From a virus, in the IMG/VR virus record IMGVR_UViG_3300008050_007858, positions 1-54,188 of that record: a stretch of 54,188 nt of DNA; one strand, written 5' to 3'. Every line of letters starts with the position of its first letter. Positions within the stretch are counted from its first letter, which is position 1. Positions 7,914 through 19,000 of the stretch are shown here, piece by piece. The translations under genes and the position numbers were made by a program. Below the pieces are notes generated by a model. That model was not told the DNA's origin and did no database searches. It saw only the letters and a program-made list of their open reading frames with translations.

Positions 7914-10900
7914 TTAGTAATTAGATGAGTCATCATTTCCTGCGTTTCCTTGAGATAAACGGGACGCACCCGATGATAATCGCTGAACATTGGTGTTAAC
8001 CGTTGGTCCCCCAGTGGAGCCCCCGATAAGACCTCCCAAATTATTGGCTGACTGCTGGGTGAGTGAACCGACCATTTCAGGATCTATAGTAGAAGTTAGA
8101 ACAGGATTTTCGGGAGCGGGGGATCGAGGGGGCGCAGGCTGAGAAGCACCTTGTTGTACCTCAGCATTTCCACCGGGGTTTAGGATAAAATATTCGTTAT
8201 AAACAGGGAGATCAAACAGTTCCTTGTTCTGGATTAGTTCGACGTTTGCGGTCTTTTCCGCCATTTCGGTTAAGGTTTCTTGAATGTCCTTTTGCCCTAC
8301 CGGACGGAGGCGGCACAGTAGCCCCCCACTTTCAATGCGGTCCCCGACCGCACCAATGCGGACCCAGACTTCCTGATCTAAACGACGCCAAACAGGCAGC
8401 CCAACCTTTGACTTAGAGATAAATCCATCCTTAAAGTTATTAGGATCACCTCTATTTAGGTCTTTGAAGTCATCCAAGTATTCTACTATACACAGTTGTT
8501 TGTAATTCATCCAAAAAGCCACCATCTTCGCATATACTTTCATAGGGTCTTTTGTGGTGGAATAAGCAGGATCATCTGGCATCCCCAACTCGTAATAAGA
8601 TATTTTTTGATCGGCAGGCATCCCCTGCGGGGCATCTTTGTCAAACAACAAAATTCTACGGGCAGTCAGGTCCCCGGTCAAAGCGACCGGAGAAGCAGTA
8701 GTCGCACACATTAACATAGACTTTATCTGGTTGGGCAAGTTTCTAAGGGGACCGTTAAGCATATCTACCACATTATTCGGAGTAAGTCCAAACGCATCAC
8801 GCAAATTAACCATTGAGTTAAAATATTCCTTCTCATAGCGAGGAAGCGACGTGCCGGAAATATTAGGATCTAGTTCTAGTTCTCCTAAGATGCCAAAAGA
8901 GAGCTTGATAGGAGGTAGTTGAGGTGCGGGCTTTGAACGAGGGGAGTCCGGACCTTGTGACCCCCTGATGAGACTGAGGTTATCGAGCCCCTGAGTGTTT
9001 AAGAGGCTGGCGGCCTCGGTGATGGATGACAAAAGCCCTCCCTCAATGGCCACCTGGGCTGAGAAGGTGAAGGAATCCGGCTCTATATCTGTGGTGGGAC
9101 TTTTCCTTTTCTTTAGGGATGGTTTTAATTTTTCTATCTCCAATAAATATTTCTTTCCCTTGCCGTAAGCCTCGATATTACATTCATGTTCTGCGTTAAG
9201 GGAATCAAGTAGAGAATTGTATAATCCGTCGTCCGGGGAAACTTCCTGTCCAATACCATGGTCGGCACGGTAAAAAACTCGATCTAAATATTTCATTTTG
9301 TATTTATAGCTTATCATTTCTGCCCCAAGTAGCGCATATTGATCGAGATCATACTGAGCATATTCTGGATTTGTGATATATGAAGGTTGTACTATGGGAG
9401 AGGTTTGTAAACTTAAAGAGTCCTTGTCTGTCGGAGAGGACCCATGTAATATAGTATGAGGGGTAAAATAGGCATAAGACGGCGCAAGATAGGGAGGCTC
9501 CATAGCAGCAGCAGCAACTTGTCCCGATGGAGTTTTGCCCTCTATAAAGTACTTTTCAAATTCCTGTGCGATGCGGCGGCGGTAATAAGCTTCAGTAATG
9601 CGAGCAATTCCGTACTTTCCTTTGCTTTGTCCTTGGTTTTCTCCGTCAAACTGTCCACCCAATAGATAACTGTATCCGTACTTGTTCTTAATTCCATAGG
9701 TAAAAGTCTCATCAAAGTAATGCTTGTGGCGCAACAAAATCATCTTTCGTTCCCAGGACGCAGCCTGCTGAAGTGCGGATTTACTAGAGGTATCATCCAG
9801 GGAATTAAAGTCGCTCTGATACGTCGCTACCACTGTTTCCAAAGAAGAGGCGAGGATATCCACCGCCTTAGACAGTTCCAGAATCACCTGAGGGTTTATT
9901 GACGGAGCGGCAATGGCTTCAAAAAGTCGCTGGCGCAGTTCATTATATGCGGGTACTGGATTGCCGTTTTCGTCCAAGGTAATGAACCTGCGAGATATTT
10001 CTACCCCGTCAATTGATTTAATAAAGTTGGGACTATCATCTTGAAATTGTATATTAAGCTTTGATAAAAGTTCTACATAGATATTGATTTGATCCTGAAG
10101 GATTTTTTCTACCGTAATGCCTCCCTCATACCTTATAAAGTTTAAATTATAAGCAGATACACTAGGATTATAAATGATGCGATTAAGTTCGACTTTCGTC
10201 TTACCTGTAGTATAATCATATAGCCCCCGGCCATCTTTCACCAAGGGGGGATAATTGTTTGTCCGAGGGGCAGAATTGACTATCATATTATAGATTCCCA
10301 AAATAATGTTTCGAGAATTTTCAGCTACCTCATAGCATTTTTTCAGGTAATCAGGAGCAGCATCCTGGACAACAACCTCTGCCCCGTATTGGTATTTTGC
10401 TGGATTGGCTTGAATAAGTTTATCCCCGACCAGCGGCACCTGCGGCGGCGGCGGCGGCAGTGGCGGCTGCGGCATCTGCGGCATCTGCGGCATCTGCGGC
10501 ATCTGCGGCATATTCGGCAGGTATCGCCATCGTTGGCGTTGCGATGCTTGATCAGTAAAAAAATCACTACCCTCGTAAGTTTGAATTCCAGCGGTCCTTG
10601 CCGGTCCCCCTGGGAGGCTTATATCGTGTCCCCACGCAAGCTGGCGAGGGGGATTAATCACAATTTCTGGGTAAGTCGAGGATGGCCCCTTTACTTTATT
10701 TCTATTTGAGGTGGGCAAGTCGTTGGAAACAGATTGAGCCAAAAAATCTACTTGTTGACGATACATGTTTAAATCCAACACTTGAGATTTGGTAACAAGT
10801 TGGCGTCTTAGGGGAACTGATGTAAACCGCAGTTGCCCATCTACTATTAGGTCTCTAGCCGTGAGTCGATCCCTATACAATTTTGGAAAGTGACTATTTT

Positions 10901-12149
10901 GTGCTAAATAATCCACTAAGTCAAAGTGGAACAAAAAGCGAGCGTTATCCCCTAGTCCCCTAGATAGACAAAGCGAAGAAAAAGAATCATCACGATGGAT
11001 TCCAAAAAATGATTCGTAATCTAAAGATGAACCCCTTAAACTGTTAAACACGGTATCATAGAAATCATAAACAATAGTCTGAGGAGCTAAGTCTTCTATA
11101 AAGCGGAGATCTTGTAATATCCGCCGGTCGGGAGAATCTATAGGGTCACTATCCGGAGTAAAATTAGGCCCCGATTCTGTTATTAGAGTTGCCTGAGTGA
11201 GTAGGTTCGGCTCAGGCACAAGGCGGATTCCAGTCTCCGTGCGGTTGGGCTCTTCCCGCAGAACAATGTCCGGAAACTGATATCCATTCCCTAAAACCGT
11301 AACACAGGAGATCAGCCCCATGCCACCATTGAGCATATAAAAGTCTGGGGGCATGTTCTCCTCGACTCCGAGACTTTCTAAAAACCTTGGGTAATCCAAA
11401 TACACTACCGCATGTATGCTGAGGTGGTCCGACACAACGTTTGGTACCCCAAAAGGTGGGGCGTCTGGGAGGCGTAAAACAATTGGAGACACTTCTAGGG
11501 CATCGGACATAAATTGAGCTTGGTTGCCAGTCCTCCGAGAAACATTGATTATATTTTGGTCTGTTCTTGGGTCGAAAGGAAGCAGATCAACCAAAGGGCG
11601 ATCGAAATAAACAAGATCCGAATACTCGGCGAAACCATGGTGGTGAGCCGAAGGGTAATAAAACCCTTGGTCATCAGTCATTATTCCTATGTGTTCTGAT
11701 GTGTAGTAAGGGCTTACAGGACTGACCGATTCGTTAAGCAGATGAGACATAGAGGGCGTAAATGACGATAGTAAGTCCCCCTCTAGAACACGATTTAACT
11801 CATCCGGTAATAGGGGAACCTCTCGGTCCTCCTGGTCAAGCCTCGGTGCCTTTCTTAAAACAGGCTTGCTAGACTTTAAATAAGCATTATAGACATCTTT
11901 GATATAGTATAAGCCTTCGGTCTGTTTTTGATTAAAAGATACCACTAAACGTAAGTTTAAAAAGTTAATATAATTTGTATCTTCGTACCATCGCAAAGTA
12001 GAGCGTCCAGTGACTCGCTCTATAAAGCTGCCTTCAATAGTTATAATATCTGAATGACCTTGGTTCGCCGTTTCTAAGCTTACCTGCTCAACGGAAAATT
12101 CAGGACCAATGAGGTCGGTTTCACAAATTCTTATAGGATCGTCGGCCAT
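7914..12149 (-). CDS. very large virion protein with Met-Pro-Gln repeat and polyproline linker
   Basis: A 1411-residue protein with no family I can name. It begins MADDPIRICETDLIGPEFSV and an N-terminal segment that reads as a compact beta-rich domain. Near residues 547-570 there are five MPQ triplets followed by PPLPPPPPQVP, a stiff extended linker between two globular halves. The second half is helical in places (for example YEVAENSRNIILGIYNMI), with KKRK-type basic spots, and the tail is Ala/Pro/Gln/Ser-rich and likely disordered (QQGASQPAPPRSPAPENP). It sits between the 305-residue and 1056-residue structural genes with two-base and 24-base gaps. A tail or baseplate role is inferred from size, context and operon. 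Confidence 0.65.
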   Translation of the reverse strand: MADDPIRICETDLIGPEFSVEQVSLETANQGHSDIITIEGSFIERVTGRSTLRWYEDTNYINFLNLRLVVSFNQKQTEGLYYIKDVYNAYLKSSKPVLRKAPRLDQEDREVPLLPDELNRVLEGDLLSSFTPSMSHLLNESVSPVSPYYTSEHIGIMTDDQGFYYPSAHHHGFAEYSDLVYFDRPLVDLLPFDPRTDQNIINVSRRTGNQAQFMSDALEVSPIVLRLPDAPPFGVPNVVSDHLSIHAVVYLDYPRFLESLGVEENMPPDFYMLNGGMGLISCVTVLGNGYQFPDIVLREEPNRTETGIRLVPEPNLLTQATLITESGPNFTPDSDPIDSPDRRILQDLRFIEDLAPQTIVYDFYDTVFNSLRGSSLDYESFFGIHRDDSFSSLCLSRGLGDNARFLFHFDLVDYLAQNSHFPKLYRDRLTARDLIVDGQLRFTSVPLRRQLVTKSQVLDLNMYRQQVDFLAQSVSNDLPTSNRNKVKGPSSTYPEIVINPPRQLAWGHDISLPGGPARTAGIQTYEGSDFFTDQASQRQRWRYLPNMPQMPQMPQMPQMPQPPLPPPPPQVPLVGDKLIQANPAKYQYGAEVVVQDAAPDYLKKCYEVAENSRNIILGIYNMIVNSAPRTNNYPPLVKDGRGLYDYTTGKTKVELNRIIYNPSVSAYNLNFIRYEGGITVEKILQDQINIYVELLSKLNIQFQDDSPNFIKSIDGVEISRRFITLDENGNPVPAYNELRQRLFEAIAAPSINPQVILELSKAVDILASSLETVVATYQSDFNSLDDTSSKSALQQAASWERKMILLRHKHYFDETFTYGIKNKYGYSYLLGGQFDGENQGQSKGKYGIARITEAYYRRRIAQEFEKYFIEGKTPSGQVAAAAMEPPYLAPSYAYFTPHTILHGSSPTDKDSLSLQTSPIVQPSYITNPEYAQYDLDQYALLGAEMISYKYKMKYLDRVFYRADHGIGQEVSPDDGLYNSLLDSLNAEHECNIEAYGKGKKYLLEIEKLKPSLKKRKSPTTDIEPDSFTFSAQVAIEGGLLSSITEAASLLNTQGLDNLSLIRGSQGPDSPRSKPAPQLPPIKLSFGILGELELDPNISGTSLPRYEKEYFNSMVNLRDAFGLTPNNVVDMLNGPLRNLPNQIKSMLMCATTASPVALTGDLTARRILLFDKDAPQGMPADQKISYYELGMPDDPAYSTTKDPMKVYAKMVAFWMNYKQLCIVEYLDDFKDLNRGDPNNFKDGFISKSKVGLPVWRRLDQEVWVRIGAVGDRIESGGLLCRLRPVGQKDIQETLTEMAEKTANVELIQNKELFDLPVYNEYFILNPGGNAEVQQGASQPAPPRSPAPENPVLTSTIDPEMVGSLTQQSANNLGGLIGGSTGGPTVNTNVQRLSSGASRLSQGNAGNDDSSNY
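10471..10506 (-). repeat. 9-base tandem repeat encoding Met-Pro-Gln
   Basis: Four perfect copies of GGCATCTGC (plus strand) lie head to tail, with partly matching copies on both sides (10462-10470 and 10507-10515). They are in frame and give MPQ triplets in the minus-strand protein, next to a GGC/GGT-rich tract encoding polyproline. The unit length is a multiple of three, so copy number can change without a frameshift. Confidence 0.9.
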
Positions 12150-12151
12150 TC

Positions 12152-13069
12152 TTAATCCTCAAATTCAATGCCGGCGTCGGCACATAGTTTAGCTATTTCT
12201 GCTTCAAAATCGGATCGATACAAGCTTGATCCTTTTTGTTTAGATTTTTCGTCAATTTCCAAATCTAGCCTAACTGATAGGAAATATTCCACATATTCAG
12301 GAGTCAGGTCTGGAAAGGCTTCACCTATTGCGGGATCGGTTCCCCTTAAATTGCCTTCAAGTCCAGCCTCATGGGCAGTCTGCCGGAGGCTGCCGGCAAA
12401 AGATCCGTCATTTAAAAATTTGAGAGGAATGAGGTTATCTTCTTGTCCCGGCATTCTACGGAAAACTTCTATCTCGTAATTCCCATTACCCTTAAAGATA
12501 GTATTAAGCTCCAAAATATCCAGCAAGAGGCGTTCATTACTCTGTAAAGAATATTCAGTATAAACCTTATCCACACCGTTATCATCTTGATAAACAATGC
12601 TTGTCTCGTTATATACTGTCTCCAGCGATGCCGTGAATACCGGAATAACCAAATTAGACTTGAACTCATAGTTACCGGCGAACCCAGCACTGTCCTCTAT
12701 ATTGTTGATTAGCCACGATGGCGCATAATCCGACCAGGGGCTATTTCTTCCCAAGAACCTAAAAAATTGAGAGTTAGCTGGGGTAAGATTGGAAAACTGG
12801 TACTCTCCTATGTCAACTGCCTTTTCTTCGGCATAAGAGGCAGTAAAGTTTGATTGGACCCTGAGACGTGGCGTGCCCTCTTTGATTCGAGGGACAATTT
12901 GGTTCTGGATCTCTCCGTAAATTCCAGCATACCCAGAATCATAAATGATATCACTATCATATACTCCGTAATAGGAAGGGTTAAACCTACCTTGGGAAAA
13001 TTTCTTTTTCCCATACGGAGTTAATTGAATATCTATGACATCTTCTTTTTGGTTAAAAAACTTTACCAT
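12152..13069 (-). CDS. virion structural protein related at the N-terminus to the 344-residue gene
   Basis: A 305-residue protein beginning MVKFFNQKEDVIDIQLTPYG. Its N-terminal motif (I-x-L-T-x-x-G-K-K-x-x-x-x-G, then S-Y-Y-G-V-Y-D-S-D-I-I-Y) aligns in pattern with the block at the start of the gene at 3578-4612, suggesting a shared fold. I recall both as conserved structural proteins of aquatic T4-like phages, with no function assigned. The remainder is mixed alpha/beta and acidic at the C-terminus (CADAGIEFED). It sits two bases upstream of the 1411-residue gene and 29 bases after the 3188-residue gene; AGGACG precedes the ATG as ribosome site. Confidence 0.7.
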   Translation of the reverse strand: MVKFFNQKEDVIDIQLTPYGKKKFSQGRFNPSYYGVYDSDIIYDSGYAGIYGEIQNQIVPRIKEGTPRLRVQSNFTASYAEEKAVDIGEYQFSNLTPANSQFFRFLGRNSPWSDYAPSWLINNIEDSAGFAGNYEFKSNLVIPVFTASLETVYNETSIVYQDDNGVDKVYTEYSLQSNERLLLDILELNTIFKGNGNYEIEVFRRMPGQEDNLIPLKFLNDGSFAGSLRQTAHEAGLEGNLRGTDPAIGEAFPDLTPEYVEYFLSVRLDLEIDEKSKQKGSSLYRSDFEAEIAKLCADAGIEFED

Positions 13070-13098
13070 ACTATAACTATCGTCCTAATCAATATTCT

Positions 13099-16000
13099 TT
13101 ATCCGGACGGTCGGAATTGAAGTCCGATACCAGCAGTGAGATTATCCAAAGAGGGTCCAGGGGGCGGCGGCGTGAAAATATAACCCTCACCCGGTAGCTC
13201 GGGCAGTGGTCGGCGTTGGTCAGCGAGTTCTCTATCTAGATCGGGACGGAAGCCTACCTTAGTATTTATTTTCACCATCTCAGTCAAAGAGCAATAATCA
13301 TAAGGCCAGTTATAACCAGGCAAATGGTCTAAATGATATTTTGTTTCTTCCCAAGTGCGGCGATAGCTTTCCAATTGTTCAGCCCCTACCCCGAGTCGAG
13401 AAGACGCCTCTCGAACTATCGCATCAAACGTCAAGTTCTCTATGCCCTCTACCTCTTCTTGAATAAGTTGAGTATAACTTCGGGTTCCTCGTTCTTTAAC
13501 TTTGAACACCATCCATCGAATCTCTGGATTGAATCCGTTTTTTGTGAATGTAGTATCTAAAAGATCATGACGGGGTACACCGGTTTGTGGAACACCGAGC
13601 AATTCCTGTGCCTTAAATACCTCGGGAAATACATTTGCGCCGACCCCCTCGGTTTCTTCAGCCGGCATATAATGATCTATCCCCACCAAGCTTTTTTGTA
13701 CTCGGGTAGAAGAGTTGGGCATGATGCCTTGCCAGATGTCCGCTAGATCTTGCTCGGAAAAAGCTACGACATGTTCCATAAGATAGATCACAGGAACCGC
13801 ATATCTGCTTTCTGGGTCGGGAGCATTATCTAAAGTATCAAATGTATCAGGACCAAAGGGGTTGATAATCTCCGGGATGTCGGGATAACCTGTGGGAACC
13901 ATAGGTTTAAGTCTGGTCATTATTCCCGGCGGGAAAGAATATTTGGTAAAGGACCGGCGGAACTCTTTAACCTTGGGGCCAAGAGTAGCGTAATCTCCCC
14001 TCAGAGTCATAACTCGTACAATATTATCTTTATCTCGATAGAACGGGATGGCTACAACGCCTTCTGAAAAAATCTTCTGTTCGGGTCCGTCGTCCTGAAG
14101 TTCTCCTAGTTTTTTGGCTCGGCGAGGATCCCAGCCACCCCTCATAATTTCACTCTCATCAAATCCAACCAAACTTGCCAATGATTCAATACGAGGACTA
14201 TTCCCCAACTTTTCATATACATATTTAGGAATTTTGGAACAATAGCGATAACGACCAGTGCAGGCACTGGGAGCAGCTTGGCTTGGGTCCCCGACTAGGC
14301 GATAATCTAAATCCTTTTTGGAGATATCTCGCAAGAACATATAAATTCCCTCGCCATCTTTGGGTTTTCTACCCGAAGAGTGCCACATTCCATAAGTCTG
14401 CGAATTATATTCTCCGACGGCGACGGAGGACGAAAAGTTCCACTCTCCTGTGGCAGAAGTTGAAGTGTTTCGATGATCTAAGATTGGACATTCCCACTTA
14501 GGCATAATCACCCACTTGTTGGGATTTAGTGTTCGATAGGTGCCGTTGTCAGTGGGGAAGATATTATTAATTACAATGGACCGGTCGATATCCATACGGT
14601 TTTGCCATGCTCGGTTCCATTCGTATTTGGGAGTAGCAGTGGTGGAGACATACGCACCTGCGTCGGGGCACCAAAACGACCCCGAAGAGAAGTCATAATA
14701 ACTTCCGCTCTCATTTATAAATTCTACATAACTCTGGTCCAAAATCTCTTCCAGCGTTACTTCAGTCACTCCGGCTTGCGGAATATAGGTAAACCGTGCC
14801 AGGCTGGGACCATAATAATAAGGGGGTGTAAAGGGGGCAAACTCGCCTCGGTGATGTGGCCACTCAGCTTCTTTTGGGCGTTCGCCGGTCGAAGTGGAAT
14901 CATCAGTGGCGATATTATACCCGGTCCATGTTGTCGTTGTCGAGCCGGTGGCTGTAGGCACACCAAAAGCATAGGGGTTGTTATAGAGGTTCATGTTTGA
15001 TGTCTTTTGAAGTCCCACCTCCATCATATAGGCAATATTTTCCCTCACCTGTACGACATTCACTCCCCCTTGTAGATCTGATCCGTCGCCTGTGAAATTC
15101 TTTGGGTTCCCAAATTTGGAAACGAATTTGGTCATAAAGCCAGGTTCAGCGTTCGCCGTCTTCTTTTTCTTTAAGAAGAATTTGGGAGTAGCCCCTAGAA
15201 AGTTAGAGATAGCATTGCGATATAAAGTATCGTTGCCACCCTCTTTGACAGAGCCGGTAACATCGTTGTAGAGATACATGTTAACATCAGATAGGATAAT
15301 ATCAGCATTATCAGTACGCTTAAGATATTCGTCAGGGTTAAGTATTGCCTCGAAGGGGAATCTCTGGGACCACCAAAACGTTGCTAAATCGCTGCCTGTC
15401 AGGTTATCTGCGAAGTTCCATCCGCCGCCATCGTCAGTTGAAGACGGGCGTCTCGTATTCCCTGGAATATTAGCCGCTGGGACTGCCGAACTGTAAGACC
15501 CACTCTTAAGTCCAGAAAGTGGCTGTGTGGCTGGGATGGGGTAAATGGTCTGGCTCTGAATACCATCTCTCAAAACGGGATAATCTACTGATATACCCGA
15601 CTTGATGGAATTATAAAGAATACCAGGCGCAAAAAATGGTCGCAATAAAGTACGCCAGCGCATTGGCGAACTTCCAGATGCTCCACCATAAGTAGCAGCG
15701 CCACTATAAGAAGAGGAGAAAAGAGTAGAAATCTGAAGGGATCTATCCTGAGGATAGAAGCCGTCATACGGTAAAAACTTGATCAGCGCATCGGAACTAA
15801 GCTCAAAATGTTTTGGGTACTTATTAAACAGAAGATCAATTCCACCTTCCGCCATAAAGTCCTCAAGATTCTCCACATAATCAGTATAAACATAACGATT
15901 ATAAAAATCATTGAAAGAGCTATTATAATTATCGTGGTTGGCTCCGGTGAGAGAGAGTGTGGTAGTTACTCGATTAAGGGGATCAATATTCTCCAAATAA

Positions 16001-19000
16001 GTGGGATAATGTTCACTCACTCTAAATTCAGGTACGATGGTATATTCTTGCCCTGCCAATCTAGTGTCTTCGTGAAAATCCTCGTAAGAATTATAAAACG
16101 GGTATTGCTTATTTAAAGTGTCCCCATATATGCTAACACGAGACCGGGCAGCCGACCAAAAAGGACGAGTCAATGGACCGCCCGGAGCTAAAATGGCAGG
16201 GGAAAAATCATAACCTTTGCCGGCGTTTATAAAGCGAGATGGCGCATTATAAACATATTGACTACTAACCGTGTTAGCCTTAGTGACGTATTGAGGTGAA
16301 ACAAGTGTGGCACCAGCATTATAAGCCGTCCCATAATGTGTTAAGAGAAGTTCACCACAGGGAAGTGCCGCCGCTGCGCCGGCCAAGTCCTCAGAGAGGT
16401 AAAACCCATCTTGAGTGTTGAACTCCGAAAAAATCCAGCTATCCAATGGCCAAATGGAGCCCGTACCGTCGCCCGTAGGTGGTACGCTGGCATATGGCTG
16501 TTGGTCCACGTTCTTCAGTGTATAGCCCTGCGAAGTTTCAAAAGCAGACTTCCAGCGATTAGCGTTTCGACTTACTTGACGTTGATTTACCTCAGAGGAT
16601 AAATCTGTCACCGCAGTAAATGTCGCCATTGATGCCATCGCACTGGTGGCATTAATATTGACGTCATCTTTCCAAAATCCTATTGTGAAGTTCAGACGGG
16701 CTCGGGATTCCGAGAAATAGGTATATATTTCTTGCGGGTATATTGTTTCCGAATAACTGTTTAATTGGACGATGTTAACGCCGTCCACTTGCGAAGCCAC
16801 ACCTTGAACATAATTGTCTCGGATTATCTCATAGGGTCTCTTTATCTTTCCTCGATACCACTTCCAACGACGGTAATGTTGGTTAAGAGGTCGATTAGCA
16901 AAGCCCATGAGAACATTGCCATAAGAATATTTAACCGTTGTATTAATCTGATTTCGGGGCTCATACTCAGTGCGGGCGGCAGAGCCTGGGCTAGTTTTTA
17001 TGAAGGTCCTTAGCGGCTTGTATCTAGATGTGATAGGGGTTTCTTTATAAGCATTAGAAAAACGGTTAGTTATAGATATACCTGTGCGGTTTATATAGGT
17101 GCTGCTTTTCCCCCCGGTCGATATTACTATCCCCCCGTTGTCAGGATTTTCATCCGGGCGTAGTCTGCGAGAAATAAGCGGGAGGCGGTACATGAGATTC
17201 TTATTTAAATTTCGAGCAGGCTTTATCTCGCCGCTCCTAAGTTGGGAAAACGGTGAATAAAATGGCTGCCTAGCCCAAAGGTATCTTACTGAGCCGGCAC
17301 TTCCCGTAAAGGCGCTCGTCCCTAAGTATGGAGAAATACCAAGACTGCTGGTATACGTCGTCATATTAGGGGGTAGCTGTGTCCCTGATAAAAGATATCT
17401 TTGGTAACTGGGATTATCACTGCCGGATAATGCCCATACCCACAACATATTATCGGCTGCGGGAATGGGTCTAGTAACAAACCCATTGTCCCTTATCGAT
17501 CCTGTTTTATATACCCAAGGGTCAAGGGGAGGGTAACCAACCTCATAATATATTTCTCTTCTTAATGTGGTGTTTCTTTGTGTTTTATGTAAAGCCGCAA
17601 GACCGCCGCCGCCGGGCGAACCGCCTCCAGGTGGCATTTTAGGAGAAAATCTATAAAAGCCGTTGCCATGGCTAGCATTTATTATATTGGGCTGACTAAT
17701 CGGGAGCACAACGATGGGAGATTCTTTCCCGGCATTAAAATGAGCCAACGCATCAGCACCATATAAAGAGGTAGCATAATTAAATTCATCGGTAGAACCA
17801 CCGACGACTGAATCTACAAGGTTTTGCTGGAATCCTCCCCATCCCGTGTATATTTTCAAATATCCGTGAATCCCCGCACCACCACCTAGGGATTGTCCCA
17901 TTGATCTATTGGTCAAGTTTCCAATTCGCCTGACTGCTTCGTTACGAAATGGCAGAGCATTATTGGGAGAAAATTGGTCCGAAGGAATATCCCGTGCCTG
18001 TTGGCTGGAATCTTGTGGGCTGCCGGGGGCGGCAAATTGGTTAGCTATTATGCTTTTGGTAATACGCCGGTTAGCTTTTTGGCGAGGGGATTCGTATATA
18101 AAGGCACCATAAATTCCTGAGCCAGATGGGGATGTAGACAGGAGCGTCCGAGAAGAAGGAGGAGTCACAAATACTGTGGGCATTGCGGATCCAGTTGTTG
18201 GCAAAGCTGACGAGTCTAGAGAATAGTCAGCCGTATTATAGATAAAGTCTACATTGGCCAGGGTGCGATCGCCGCCCTCGATGACTTCATAATTTTCAGT
18301 GAAATTACCAATTGGAAGAGCACCTTCCCATGCTTCTATCGAGCCAGTGAATGTCGGAATGTTCGAAATATTAACGGGAGACTTTGAAGCCAATCCTCTC
18401 AGGTAATTGCCTTTAGGTATAATCCCGGTAGTGATCCGATTGAGTGAAATCTGAGAAGTTGCTAGGGTTAGAGTGTGAGACTCCTTCCGAGGTCCTCGGA
18501 TCCGAGGAGAGGTTGCCATAAGTTTCCTCATGGGGTTGACATGGCGTGCCTGAATTCCGCCGACGTGCTGCTGGGTAAACGGACCTTGCATCGGAATACT
18601 GTACTCAACAGGATGAATACTGTCCTCATGCATATTAGTTAAAGCTACGTTTGTGATGTCGTGAGACACTAGAGCGGCTTTGTAATCGTCTACAATCCCC
18701 GCTGTTGCCTGGGAGGAAGAGAGAGCAGTAAATGGAGAAAGGCGCTGACCTTTATAGGACTGATATCCATCAGACGCCTTGAAAGATACCCACTTCTTTT
18801 GGAGTTCTGGTGGCTTAAGGGCATCATTACACACCTCTTGGTCGAATGTAAAATCGGTATAAACAACATCTTTTACATTTCTAATTTTATTAAGATATTG
18901 GTTTATGCCGCCCACAATAGGAGTACTAAATTCACCACTAAAACAGTAAACATTACTAGAGGTGTGAAGAGATTGGACCGCAGATAAAATAGAAGTCTTA

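Noticed and set aside
9301-9308. TATAAATA on the minus strand, a perfect T4 late-promoter core
   Set aside because: Deep inside the 1411-residue gene, with no gene start nearby; coding for Tyr-Lys-Tyr explains it.
10389-10709. Plus-strand ORF with repeated RHLRHLRHLRHL
   Set aside because: A shadow of the Met-Pro-Gln tandem repeat read on the wrong strand.
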